From: Doryteuthis pealeii
Lineage: Eukaryota; Mollusca; Cephalopoda; Myopsida; Loliginidae
Length of the DNA: 64,000 nucleotides
Reading direction: 5' to 3'
Assembly: GCA_023376005.1 (NCBI GenBank)
Contig: CM042138.1
Location: forward strand, 95,411,492-95,475,491
The position numbers and the translations under genes were made by a program. Each line of letters starts with the position of its first letter. Position 1 is the stretch's first letter. The notes under the pieces are model-generated. The model made no database searches. It was not told the origin of the DNA and was given only the letters and a program-made list of their open reading frames with translations. Below, piece after piece: positions 22,580 through 33,459 of the stretch.

Positions 22580-22648
22580 GGAACTGAAGAAACAGTTCGG
22601 GTTGTGTCGATGGATAAAGACTTCCATGTAGATTGTTACCATTGTGAG
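22580..22648 (+). CDS. jub: Ajuba-family exon: middle of LIM3
   Basis: This 69-base phase-0 exon encodes 23 residues, GTEETVRVVSMDKDFHVDCYHCE. It carries LIM3 zinc ligands H77, C80 and C83 in joined numbering, in the H-x2-C-x2-C arrangement. The RVVSMD-D-H--CYHCE pattern closely follows vertebrate AJUBA. The acceptor is ATTTTTCAG|G and the donor is GAG|GTGAGT, a near-consensus 5' splice site. It was found through family homology because it is too short to stand out as an ORF. The 3' intron is 16.2 kb, the longest in the locus, and is packed with inverted repeats. Confidence 0.95.
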
Positions 22649-24984
22649 GTGAGTTTATTACATTTTTTTTTTATTATTGTTGATTTCAAGAATAGAAATA
22701 CACCAGAAATAAATTCCTCTATCTGATTAACATTTTTTTTTTTTTAATTTAAAAAAGGAAGAAAAAAGATATCAATTTTTTATTCCCTTTCGCAGGCACA
22801 TTTTTAATCATTGTAGAGTTGGCAAATTATTTTCAGAAAATTTGAATAATAGAGGGTATGTACAAATAAGTCAATTAAACATATATAAAAAAGCAAACAA
22901 AACATTGTTAATTTGATCTGCAATTGTGTGTTATAAGTACAATAGCATGAAAACAAAGTACTCGCTTTTAATTATGATATTTTGCAAAACAACCTTTACT
23001 ACACTCCTAGATTACTGTTGTCAAAGTTCCCTTAGTTGTAGTGAAAATTCATAGTTTTTTAAAAATTCTCAGAAACCCCAAAATAGGAAATTTCATAGAA
23101 TTTTCTTTTCTTTAATTTGATATCCTAATTTGTGATTAGTGTTTTGCTAATGCTTAAGTAAGCAGTTGTCTGAGTCTGAAAAAGGTCAAATTAACAATAA
23201 TAATCCAGGAAAATAATCCATTTCCTACGTGTGTCTAAGCCATTAAAGTTACATTAAAATTTGTGGAAATAATTTTTTTAAAAAGTTAAGTTTTTTTTCA
23301 GTTTTTTTTTTTTTTTTTTTTTTTTTGTCCAATATTGTATTAAAGTAGACAAATTGCTAAATAGATCCTAAAATTTGAATTTGTTCTTTTGTAAAATTTA
23401 AAAACAAATATGTTGTCATTGTATTTAATATTTAGTTAAGAACATTTTTATTGATGGATCATTTTTACAGGATATAAGAGGGGGGGGGGGATATTTTATA
23501 TAACTGGAAATTTTCTTTTCTTTTTAACTTTTCACTTTTACTTGCAAAAAAAAGTGGATAAGATAAAAATTAAATTTTTAATAGATCAGAAATTTCCTTT
23601 TCAGTTTTTCTTTACTTTTTAATGAAATAGTTTTTAATAACAATTGTTCATTCTCTAAAACCATTAAAGAGGCAGGGTTATATAAAGGGAGAAAATGAAA
23701 TAATTTTTGCTGAGGCTGTTAATGTATAGTTGGCTTACTGTAGGAAAAAATATATTTAGAGTTTATGATTTTCTGAAAAACTCAGTAAAGTTGATATGGA
23801 AACTTAGGACTAAATATTAAATATATGTATTGTTTTTTTAATGCATGATTATGAATATATTTGTTTTCTATTACAGAAATATGACTGTTGCTTTTAAATG
23901 AAGAGATTAAATTAAATATATTAAAATAATGATGATTGATAATTATATAAAAATAAATTGATTTTTAAAAGCTGGAAAAAATAGATGAATTGGAAATTTA
24001 TTTTACACTTTATAAATGCTATGCCTGTTTTTATTGGCAAGTATAAAATCTTTAAAATATCTACTATTAAATATCAAAAACAAAAAAACAAAAATTGTTT
24101 ATAAAAATATACATTAATTTTATTTTATGACAGTGAAATTATTTTCTTTACAATAAACTGGAATGTCCTAAAAAAAAAAAGTAGTATATATAATTATAAT
24201 GAAAAAAAAAAAAATCATTTTTTATAAAATCTAAAACTAATAATATATTTTATAACAAATTGAGTAAAAAGAATATATATAAAAATCCAATCTAGAAGAT
24301 TTTCAAAATATTATTCAAGTAATGCATTTCTTCAAGATAAATACGTTCTGGAAAATATTTTTAAAAAAAGTCATAGCTTTAAGATATCGCCATGTTTTAG
24401 TTGTCTTATGCCATTTGTTATTTTTCACAGCTTTCAAGTCAGAAGTAAACAGTAAGAATTTTTGTTCTGCGTTGTTCCTAATCTTCGCATGAAAACTACA
24501 GTTCCTGAACTTTCTGGCGTTAAGGGGCGACAATTCTTGACAACTCTTTTTGCTCTCCCTAATGCCAATTGATTAATAAAACTTGGTTATCTCCCTTTGC
24601 TTTATATCACAAGCAATACAAATACTTTACAATGTACGATCTCTCGCTCTAAAGTTATTTTTCTGTTTATATATTCTTGGCTTTGAGCTTCCTATTTGAT
24701 TCTTTGACATATTTATAGGCTAGGTTAGACATTTAAAAAAATAAATAAAGAGAAGCTCTTGAGTATAAAAGTATCTGGTAAATAAAATGGATCTAAAATG
24801 GTTGTAGTTGTTTTTTTTTTAAAAAAAGGTGTCATGAAATTAATCTAATTACTTTTTACAAAAAACTTAAATCTATGATTATAAAAATAAAATAGTGGGT
24901 TTAAACATATTGAATTATTTAATTTAATTTAATTTTTTTTCATTTTTACTGTTATTTGCATTAATCTTATTTAGCTTACCTTTA
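22649..24984. other. jub: Intron 3, first part
   Basis: Very AT-rich, with a 22-T run near 23,305 and an 11-G run at 23,480-23,490. ORF 24,315-24,533 (minus) shows no family features. No clear mobile element seen. Confidence 0.5.
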
Positions 24985-24987
24985 TAT

Positions 24988-25165
24988 ACGAGGGTTGACT
25001 GAAAAGTTCATAGGTTGACATCATATCTGATGTTGATGACTTTTTTGAACAATGGGATCCAAGCACTGCAACACTGACGGAAGAAGTGTGGGGACTGTTG
25101 AAAAATAAACCCCATTTGGTCACATTCCATGAGAGTATCTTATTCAATTTTCGAACCTTTTAGCT
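24988..25165 (+). mobile_element. mariner-type terminal fragment (intron 3)
   Basis: ACGAGGGTTGACTGAAAAGT at 24,988 follows a TA and resembles mariner/Tc1 terminal repeats. It is followed by GTTGAAAAATAAACCCC, a common mariner subterminal phrase. The right end is not visible, so this is a truncated relic. Confidence 0.5.
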
Positions 25166-25556
25166 GGCCATTGTAATACTATGTGCATATTGTTTTAGCC
25201 AAATTATTTCCCCAGTACCATTTGCATTCAAAACCTGACTTGTAATAATTTTCCAATAATTAATGATTTCAAAACTTATTAATTTGATAATTGTACTGAA
25301 TACCAAGTGGTATTGAGAATTCAGTGATAATACCTGGTTGATATAGTTTGTTGCTGCACATTAAGAAGAAAAATAGATTTCAAGCTCAAACAGAAATCTT
25401 TTTTCCTTTTTCAAGCCTTCCCATGTAGATAAAGTATAAAGTTTTCAATTTTTGAAGAATATTAATTCTCTTGATTGTACATTCAATGTACATTCAATGG
25501 AAATATATTACTAAGTAGAAGTCAACTTTTTATGAAGACCTTATCAGTATTTAAAA

Positions 25557-25559
<3 letters not shown>

Positions 25560-25589
<30 letters not shown>

Positions 25590-25590
25590 C
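25560..25590. repeat. (TA)n microsatellite
   Basis: About 15 TA units in intron 3. The ORF spanning it (25,475-25,663) owes its length to TA codons and is not a gene. Confidence 0.9.
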
Positions 25591-25884
25591 ATCAACATTT
25601 ACAAGAATTGATTGTGGCTTCATAAAATTATGCAATATTCCAACCATCATTCAAGAAAGTTGAATTCTAAATGTCATCTTTAGAAAAATTTTTCCAATTG
25701 AAGAGCTGATTTTTTATTAGTTTAAATTTTCAAATATAAAAGGTACATTAAAATGGGGGGGGGGGGTTATACTATATGAATGGATATGGACCCATTAGGT
25801 TTTCAGGGTGCCATGGTGAGTAATTCCATTTCATGGTATCTCTCAGGGCAATGAGGATTACTTGCCAGTGCCCATCTCCTTTCT

Positions 25885-26195
25885 ATCCAAGTATGTATTT
25901 ACCCAAACCCTTTGTTATGAGCAGGCTGTGACGTGTCAATTTTTAAACAGTTTAACAGGTTTTAATTCAGAGTTTTCCTTTTCTTAGACTGGTTGCTTAA
26001 TCAGGGTTAATGATCCCAGTCTGCCCAACTATTTTCCAATAGCTGAAGAGAGAATAGTCAGATGTATACCTCTTCTAAAGATATTAGCACTATGTGAAAT
26101 GCAAACAGCCTTGTCTCGGATTTGAACTTAGGTTGCTGTGTCCATTTTCCACAATGATAACCATTACACATGAGTGCCTCCATGTAACAGGATGT
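25885..26195 (-). mobile_element. tRNA-derived SINE, family 1 (intron 3)
   Basis: On the minus strand: head TGTGTAATGGTTATCATTGT, B box AAGTTCAAATCC, body CTGTTTGCATTTCACATAGT and 3' end with CACAGCCTGCTCATAAC. Nearly full length. Minus ORF 26,058-26,276 is a SINE translation. Confidence 0.8.
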
Positions 26196-26279
26196 ACTGG
26201 CTTTCATGGTATCAGGAGCACAGAACAATTCTTGATCTAACCTATTATCAAATTCCCAAAATTGACCTTTTGACAAGGA

Positions 26280-26430
26280 TAAAGGGCTCCAACTGCCCTA
26301 CTATTTACTCATAGCAAGAACTGAGTTGGATTCATGCCTTTTCCAAGAGCATTAATGTGAAGTGAAGTGTCTCAGCTAGAGTTTGAACTTGGTTCACCAA
26401 TTCAATTCTGTTAGGCCACATAGCTACTGG
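26280..26430 (-). mobile_element. SINE family 1-like, diverged (intron 3)
   Basis: Minus-strand remnant abutting the previous SINE: GTGGCCTAACAGAATTG head region, AAGTTCAAACTCTAGC and CACTTCACATTAATGCTCTT. More diverged than its neighbour. Confidence 0.5.
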
Positions 26431-28660
26431 ATGTCTGTAAAGTTTAGAAGATTTTTATATTTAATCTGAAAGTGAGAGCGGGAAAATAGGTAAAAATACA
26501 TTTTCATATTATCCTAATTTATCTCTTAAGTCTTTTTGGATTTTTTAGCATGTCTGCATGAGAATTGCTGCAAACAATGCTATCAATTTAGGATTTTAGT
26601 ATCAAGAATCATATGACAGCCATTTTGTAGTAAAGCACGCAATGTTTTGGATAAATAATATTGCGGTATATTTTTTTTTTTTTTGCCACATTAAAATTTC
26701 TTTTAGCTTTTTTATATTAATAATTCTGGCTTTGTCTAATAAAGCTTTGTATTCCTTTACAATATATTTTTTAATCATCATTTCAACAGTAGTCATCACC
26801 TGTTTTTGATATTTTTATCTCACTACTTGGCATTTTAAAGACAATCATTTTTTAAAAATGTTTTGAGATTTTTGAAATCATTGAAAATCTACATTGGTTA
26901 TTGTTAGTATTTTCATGGACTTCTTCTCTCATTTTAATTTTGTATAAGATTGAGTTCTTTAAAAAAATTATTGATAACTGAAGTAACATTGGAAAGAAAA
27001 CCTCATCTCTTTTGTGATTATTTATATATTTTTTAATATACATTTCTATATTAAAAGATTGGATGATTTAATGTTTTTTTCTATGATTAAAAAATGTTTT
27101 TTAAAAATTACAATTTAAATAAGAAATTACTGTTTTTAAGAAAATCTTGAGATGGAATTAAGAAAATTAAGATTGTTATATCAATACTGCAAAATGTCTA
27201 TTCTAAAAATATTTTTAGTTAGTAATTACTAATGTCACAATTTGTTTGGGAAAGTAGCTGTAATAAATTTGACACATGACTCCAGTTAGATATTAGAATC
27301 CTACCACCTTTTTATTGACAAATAACAATAGAGCAACCAGTAATTCCATTCCAACTTGTACTTTTTGTTTCTTAAAACTCAAACATCAAATTTCAACAAG
27401 TAATATTTTAGTTTATTAAAATTCAGTGTTAAAACATTTTGTACAGTTGGGAAAAATATCTTGTATTAATATTGCAAAAAAAGGAAAATAAGAATAAAAA
27501 TGTTACTTTTAGTTAATCTTAAAATGCCCAAAAACTTTGAATATCATTTTAAAACTTTTCAGTCTAAGGACAAATTTTTTCTAATAACTTTTTAAAAAAT
27601 CATAAAAATATAAATAAACTTTTTATTTTAAAGCATTAATATTTTATCGAAAGTGTTTAGTAAATATCTTCACAATAAATGTGTGTTGTTTTCTTTTTTG
27701 AAGCTAAAGAAAGGAAAAAAATGATAAAATGGGGTGCACGGTTGTAGAAATTTAATTGTATTTCATGTACATAATTATTATTAGTCATACGACCAATTAA
27801 ACCATTCAAGTTGAAGATGAAACTTTAAAAAAATCTATGTAGTCACCAAAGATTGGATTCTCCTAAAATACAGTTTATGGACATTGTCACAAGTTAGAAA
27901 AAACAAACAAAATAAAAACAAAACAAAATAAACACAAAACAAAATAAACAAAATACTTGGTAATTAACACAGTTTTACATTAATTTTTTTACATTTTTTA
28001 AAAAGAGCGCATGCACACACACATACACACACAGTTTGGTTGTGGTGAATTTTATTTTCTCTTGTGGTAGGGTGGACTATTGTATTTGCTCCTCCAATAC
28101 TATTTTCCTCCTTCTGCCCCACTTCTTAAACCTTGAGTAAGTGAAACAGTGGCGAATGATTTTCTTCTCCCCAATGAACCACTTATGTTATGATTTCTCT
28201 TTCTAGTAGTCCTTGCTTGGTTTTGCCAGCAATGAGCTTGTCTGGTGGAGTATCCAGCTTAGTGTTGTCACATGTGCACTGTTAGTTTCCTTGTTTAGCC
28301 CAGTGTGTAGCCATGATTGGGGACCTTTTTTCCGGGCCAACATCCTGCCAGTATTTATCTTCTGTATTTATGTTAATTTTCATTGTTATTGTAATATTTG
28401 GTCAGGGTTTACTTCCTAGGGGAAGTATCCTCATCTTGGATACTGACAAACCCCTGTACACACAGACTGAAGACACTTGAGGTTGTGCCTAGTAGGTTTT
28501 CCAAACAATATTGAAGCTTTAAATGTATTTAATATGTTCATAGAAAAAAAAAATGTATTTATAGCATCATATTTTAGTTTAGTTAAATACTACCCTTGGA
28601 AAAAATTACATAATTAGCACACTTTGAGGATATTCATTTAGATTTTCCCCCCCTTTTTCT
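26431..28660. other. jub: Intron 3 AT-rich stretch
   Basis: Contains an A/C-rich AACAAAATAAAC repeat at about 27,897-27,955 and a (CA)n patch at about 28,010-28,033. ORF 28,213-28,419 lies in a more GC-balanced stretch (28,140-28,490) that I could not assign to any family. No exon-like signal supports it. Confidence 0.45.
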
Positions 28661-28665
28661 TTTTA

Positions 28666-29213
28666 CGAATGTGAGTCAAAAAGTAATGCCATTTTCTTTA
28701 TTTCATGTGAACTTTTAAAAAAATAAAACTAAGGCCTACATTAAGACCGTAATGAGGCTCAGAGCAAGAATTCGATGAGTAAGACCCAACTGCCAATTGA
28801 CAATGTCCTTCTTCTGCATGACAATGCTCGACCACACACAAGCATCAGGCCAAGAAAGAACATCACCTCATTTGGGTGGACAACTTTACCACATCCTCCA
28901 TACTCACCAGATTTAGCACCTTCAGACTATTATTTCGGTCCCATGAAAAAGGGTTTGAGAGGTAAACATTATTCCAGTGACAAGGAAGTGAAATCTATAG
29001 TGAAGAAGTGGCTCAAAGAACAGTCAACAGAATTTTACAAGGCAGGGATACATGCTCTTATTTGAAGGTGGAACATGCTATTGAGAGACTATGTGGAGAA
29101 GTAGGGATGGGATCCACAGAGGACCAACTTCATTTTGATGTATGATACATGTTCCTGTGTTGGTAATTATATCTGTCCTAAAAAAAATAACATTACTTTT
29201 TGACTCATCCTCG
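28666..29213 (+). mobile_element. mariner element, internally deleted (intron 3)
   Basis: The ends CGAATGTGAGTCAAAAAGTA and (reverse complement of the right end) CGAGGATGAGTCAAAAAGTA are terminal inverted repeats bounded by TA at 28,664-28,665 and 29,214-29,215. At 548 bp it is well under half of a usual 1.3 kb mariner. The N-terminal DNA-binding part of the transposase is missing. Confidence 0.9.
28775..29065 (+). pseudogene. mariner transposase C-terminal part
   Basis: The 96-codon open frame contains VLLLHDNARPHTS and PPYSPDLAPSDYYFGPMKKG, the second and third catalytic-acid regions of mariner transposases (HDN and APSDY), then LRGKHYSSDKEV. The HTH DNA-binding domain and the first catalytic Asp are absent because the element is internally deleted, so it is not functional. 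It lies inside matched terminal repeats in intron 3 of the Ajuba-family gene. Confidence 0.9.
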
Positions 29214-29215
29214 TA

Positions 29216-29894
29216 TTTAACAGTAAATAAACTAATAACATATAAGCTGCAAAACATTTTTATCTAATAGCTGAACATTCTGGCTTCATAAAATATACCT
29301 TAAACAAAATTGATTAAATTATTTGAATTAATAGTATAATTTTTCCAAGCCATACAGAAGAAAAAATAATGGAATAACCCAATGTTAGGGGAATAATTAT
29401 GAAATGTTCTTATAATTTGTATTCCTAAAACAAATCCCAGCAAAAGCTTAGATATTCAAATTAGTTTATAGATAAAAGACAGTTCTTGCTGACAAGTGAT
29501 TGGGCATAACTAATTGAAAGGCAACATGGCTGCAACAAAAGAATTGTCAGTTGAAACAATGGAAAATATTATAAAATTCATTCAAGAAGACAATCCACAC
29601 TGGAGTGTGGTGTAAGATATCAGCTGTTCCCAGTCAGCTGTGTCTAAGATTTGGTGCAAATATATTTGTCATGCTGAAAGAATTAGGGTTATCATAAAAG
29701 CTCGAGAAGGGGCAACTAAGTATTAATTATAATTTTTTTGTCAACAAATTCCATAATTTTTTTGGAAAAATTATACCATTAATTTGAATAATTCAATCTA
29801 GTTTCTTTAAGGTATATTTTATGAAACCAGAATGTTTAGCTATTAAAGAAAAAAATGTTTGTGTTATATCTGTTATTAGTTGATTTACTGCTAA
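29216..29894 (+). mobile_element. Tc1-like element with about 150-bp terminal inverted repeats (intron 3)
   Basis: TTTAACAGTAAAT-AACTAATAACA at the left end pairs with the reverse complement of the right end, TTAGCAGTAAATCAACTAAT. The match continues through GCTGAACATTCTGG-TTCATAAAATATACC to about 29,370 and 29,745. TA dinucleotides at 29,214-29,215 and 29,895-29,896 flank it. The left TA is the same one that ends the mariner element, so the two elements are back to back. Confidence 0.85.
29527..29705 (+). pseudogene. Tc1-like transposase N-terminal HTH fragment
   Basis: The frame opens MAATKELSVETMENIIKFIQ and, after a stop, continues DISCSQSAVSKIWCKYI. This is the helix-turn-helix pattern of Tc1 transposases (SQSAVSKIW). 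Only the DNA-binding start remains between the long terminal repeats, so the element cannot make transposase. Confidence 0.75.
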
Positions 29895-30375
29895 TAAAAT
29901 AAAAAAAAACCCAAGGTGAACATTCTCTAATTATGCTAATTCTCTAATTTTTTCCAGGTGTAGTATATTGAAATATATTTCTCAAGGTTGTGTAGTAATA
30001 TTATAGGGGTTTGTAGAAAATAAAAATATTAAAGAAATATATGAAATGAAAAAAAAATATATCTTGTAATTATTTGACTATTTTTGTTATTAAAATGAAA
30101 TTAGAAAAATATAGAAAATTTCTTTGCTTATTTGGTATAATAGCTCTATTCTCTTTTCAACTCTTACAATTCTTTTATAATTAGAGCTTGATTCAGAAAC
30201 TTTCTCATTAAAATTTTTATTGCTATTATAATGAATATTTTTCTATAATTAGATTTTTTTTTATTGAAGTAAAACTGAAATTAGCCTTAAATTCTACTTC
30301 AAAGCTATTAATTCAAAATATCAAATCGAGATTTTATTCTATTTCTCTGAATGTTTGAGATGAGGCTTGAAGATT

Positions 30376-30703
30376 AGTATTATTAGCTTTATTCGGACTA
30401 TTGTCCCCATCTTCATTGTTATTTGTACAACGTTTCGGCCGATATACCCTCTGGCCTTCTTTAGGTATTTCTACCCCAGCTATGGTTAGCGGAATGAGAA
30501 CAGGAAACCCCGTGGAATAAATAAAGGGTTAGGTTCAAAGTTCTGTGATGGCTCCTGAATACGACAAGAAAGTTCCCGAGTTCGAAAAGAAGGTTCCCGA
30601 GTCGACAAGAAATACCTGAAGAAGGCCGGAGAGTATATCGGCCGAAACGTTGTACAAATAACAATGAAGATGGGGACAATAGTCCGAATAACGCTAATAA
30701 TAC
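30376..30703. mobile_element. Fold-back element with about 95-bp arms (intron 3)
   Basis: GTATTATTAGC-TTATTCGGACT with ATTGTCCCCATCTTCATTG and TTTGTACAACGTTTCGGCCG at the left is repeated as a near-perfect reverse complement at the right (30,608-30,703). AAGATT flanks both sides (30,370-30,375 and 30,705-30,710). The centre holds GGTTCCCGAGT-CGA repeats. A second single-ended copy lies at 33,046-33,236. Penelope-like terminal repeats sometimes occur inverted like this, but the class is unproven. Confidence 0.7.
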
Positions 30704-30794
30704 CAAGATTTTATTGTAGTATAGATAATTACCATTCTTAGTAAAGCCATATTAGCAAACTCTGTAATGTCAGGGAAGATAAAGAAAAGTCGTT

Positions 30795-31018
30795 GGAGTG
30801 GCTAAAGTTGGTATTGGCCAGGCAGCAAGAGAGTTTATACCCTTTTCACTAGTGTTAGACTAAGGAGATTATTTTAGCACCACATCTATCATTTGCTCCT
30901 TACTTTACCACCCAGATCCCTGTGCTACTCATATACTAAGTTGGCAAGGTCTGGTATTGAACCCAGAACCTTGTGGTTCCTAGTCGAATGCTCTATCGAC
31001 TGAGCTAAACCGGCCCTA
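30795..31018 (-). mobile_element. tRNA-derived SINE, family 2, with well-preserved head (intron 3)
   Basis: On the minus strand it starts GGGCCGGTTTAGCTCAGTCG with ATAGAGCATTCGACT, giving a tRNA-like D arm and A box, and has B box GGGTTCAATACC at 30,953-30,964. The body GAGTAGCACAGGGATCTG follows. Best tRNA-like head in the window, but the body and lack of an acceptor stem rule out a real tRNA gene. An 11-G run (31,023-31,033) abuts its 5' end. Confidence 0.85.
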
Positions 31019-31247
31019 CAGAGGGGGGGGGGGAAGTGCTAAACATGACTGAATCAAAGACTAAATTCCTCCTCAGGCCAACCATCAATAAATTCATCAC
31101 AGATAAATGCAAGGAGTAATGGAGCTAATGCAATTCCATAACATCTAGACAGATTGACATGCCATTAAAATCAATCAATAATCTGGATAATCATCATAAC
31201 AAAAGCTTTAATATTCTTTCCAATTAAAACATCAGAAGGTTTGCATC

Positions 31248-31279
31248 ACACACACACACACACACACAAAAAAAAAAAA
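31248..31279. repeat. (CA)n microsatellite with A run
   Basis: About ten CA units followed by 12 As. Confidence 0.9.
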
Positions 31280-31742
31280 GTTACTGCAAGTGATTCAAGA
31301 ATTTGTATGCCGTATTTCATGAGAAATCATTGTTTCCAAGTTTCTCTTATGTTTTTGTTTCTCAATGAAAAGATTTTTCCTGCGAGACAGTTTTGATTTG
31401 ATGTATTTGAGCTGTTATATTTCTGAGTTTCCAGTCTTTGTCAATCAAAATAAGGAGTGAACATTTCCTAATGTTTTCAAATTGTTTTCTATGAAAATAG
31501 AAAAAGATGACTGGCTTTATCAGATTTAAAAAGTTTCTTCATGTTGGAATTTAATATTATATATTGACTTTTTATGCACATTGCTTTCTTTATTTACTGA
31601 TCTCTAAACCAGTTGACAGCAACAACTTAAAAAAAAGAAAGAAGACCCTGGATTGTATCAACTACTTTTACAGATTAAACTTGAAAGAGAATTTCTATAA
31701 CAAATGACTGGATCATTTTTAGTAAAAAGCCTAATGTCCTTA

Positions 31743-31744
<2 letters not shown>

Positions 31745-31800
<56 letters not shown>

Positions 31801-32235
31801 AGAGCTATATTTATATGATAAGCTATACAGTCAAAGGCTTTTGTTACCACTAGTTTCAAAACAGTGCAATAGCTGCTTATCTTCAGACAAAGTACCTTGG
31901 AAAAATGACGTAAAAATTTATATTCCGTTATGTATAGCGTTCAGCTATTGTTGTATTCATCTGTACGTTTCCCCTCATGTGTGTATAATGATAAAAAATA
32001 ATACTTTTATAAAAATATTTTCCAAGTATTCTTTTTATTATCATACACACATGAGGGGAAATGCACAGATAAATACAACAGGAATAGATCAATGCTGTAA
32101 TTAACGGAATATAAATTTTGATGTCATTTTTCCAAAGCACTTTCTCTGTATATAAGCAGCTAATGCACTGCTTTGAACCCAGTAAAATTAAAAACCTTTG
32201 ATTGTATAGTTTACCATAATAAATATAAATAAATA

Positions 32236-32281
<46 letters not shown>
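31745..32281. mobile_element. Long hairpin MITE bracketed by two (TA)n microsatellites (intron 3)
   Basis: The left arm, about 31,815-32,005, pairs with the reverse complement of about 32,028-32,218. Shared blocks are CAATCAAAGG, GCTGCTTAT, TTGGAAAAATGAC, AAATTTATATTCCGTTA and TTTCCCCTCATGTGTGTAT. Arms are about 190 bases with a 20-odd-base loop. (TA)n runs at 31,745-31,797 and about 32,241-32,281 sit at its two outer edges. ORFs 31,841-32,104 and 31,928-32,296 are products of the hairpin and TA codons. Confidence 0.85.
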
Positions 32282-32291
<10 letters not shown>

Positions 32292-32411
32292 TACATATGT
32301 ACATATTAATGTTAATATAGTTTGGTATATTTATGAGTAAAGAGTGCTCAATATCATTGATAGAGTATGTATATCTAAGTTAGTGTAGTAAAACAAATTC
32401 AACTGTGCTTA

Positions 32412-32437
<26 letters not shown>
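32282..32437. repeat. GCTCAATAT hairpin-family half copy
   Basis: GAGTGCTCAATATCATTGAT-AGAGTATG at about 32,345-32,372 matches the element at 41,433-41,608. It sits between (TA)n runs at about 32,241-32,281 and 32,411-32,437, with an adjoining (CA)n to 32,460. Confidence 0.65.
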
Positions 32438-32460
<23 letters not shown>

Positions 32461-32779
32461 ACATCTTTATCATGTCTGTTTTTGTTTTTTGTTATGTCTT
32501 ATTAGTAACTGCATTCTGCTTGGTTTGCTAGTGAACTGCTTCAAGGCTGAAGTTAATTTTTGTTACTTTGTAGAAATATATTTTTTACAATTATTTTTAT
32601 GAATCTTAGTTGCAATTGTTGAATGTTGAATTAAACAAATCTCTACACTGCTTTTTAAAAATCTCTTTTTAGTGAAAATCTTGGACTAAAAGTTTGCATA
32701 TTATATGTACGTACATTTGGATAATGTCCAAGTAATTATACATTAGCTACATACTCGTATGTGTTTACTCAAACACTTT

Positions 32780-33045
32780 GCCATAGGCAGGATGTATGAT
32801 GATCCTCTGCAAAGGGATAAAATCCCCCTCAATGGGTCAACCTGTTGGCTGTGGGTGGTGACCCATGATACTCAAGGACAGATTCCTGGTGGGTGAGCAG
32901 TCAATGACATGCAACACTCCACTTTGATCCTTATTTGGGCTAGATGGGCAGTTGATTAATCAGCTGGTTTACGTCAAGCCCTAGCATCTATATAATTGTC
33001 CAACCCTATTGCCCTTATGGCAAACCCCCAACTCTTTTTATCATG
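32780..33045 (-). repeat. Dispersed repeat family C, minus-strand copy
   Basis: Reverse complement carries GGGTTTGCCATAAGGGCAAT, TATAGATGCTAGGGCTTGA, GTCATTGACTGCTCACCCAC and GTCACCACCCACAGCCAACA. It is broken at about 33,046 by the fold-back family copy. Confidence 0.7.
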
Positions 33046-33236
33046 TATGTCGGACTTGAGAGCCTTCTCGAACTTGGGATTGAATAAAGGGTTGGGTTAA
33101 AAGTTCTGTGATGGCTCCTGAGTTCGAGAAGGCTCCTGAGACTGACAAGAAATACCTGAAGAAGGCCACAGGTCACATCGTTTGAAACGTTGAACAGATA
33201 GCAATAAAGAATAGGACAATAGTCCGAATAATACAA
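33046..33236 (+). mobile_element. Second copy of the 30.4 kb fold-back family
   Basis: Shares AATAAAGGGTTGGGTTAAAA, GTTCTGTGATGGCTCCTGAG, GAAATACCTGAAGAAGGCC and GGACAATAGTCCGAATAATA with 30,510-30,703. Only one end is present. Minus ORF 33,015-33,245 is a shadow. Confidence 0.75.
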
Positions 33237-33459
33237 TATTAACATGTGTATACTTTAAAACTTAACCTGAGCAGCATCTTTTTTGATAGAAGAAATAACC
33301 AGAAGTTCTATCTTTCTTAATACAAAAGAGGAAATGATATTTATTGCATTTAACATGTTAAAATTTTATTCCTAATGAAATTGTTCATAACTTAAATAAT
33401 AATGATATCAGTTATGGGCCATGAGTAGATTTTATATTTGCTATATATCTGTGTATATA

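Noticed and set aside
28213..28419. 68-codon ORF in a GC-balanced stretch of intron 3
   Set aside because: It has hydrophobic content but no recognised family, no splice-site support and no neighbouring exon in phase. Left as unassigned intronic sequence.
30616..30648. Hammerhead-ribozyme-like core CTGAAGA-A-GGCC...GGCC-GAAAC in the fold-back element
   Set aside because: The order of the conserved core fits (CUGANGA, stem II, GAAAC), but an extra A precedes stem II, the bases next to the core do not pair as stem I, and the second copy (33,130-33,190) does not keep stem II. Resemblance only.
30953..31018. tRNA gene-like sequence with D arm and B box
   Set aside because: It is followed by a conserved SINE body shared with 15,550 and 50,897 and lacks a matching acceptor stem, so it is a SINE head and not a tRNA gene.
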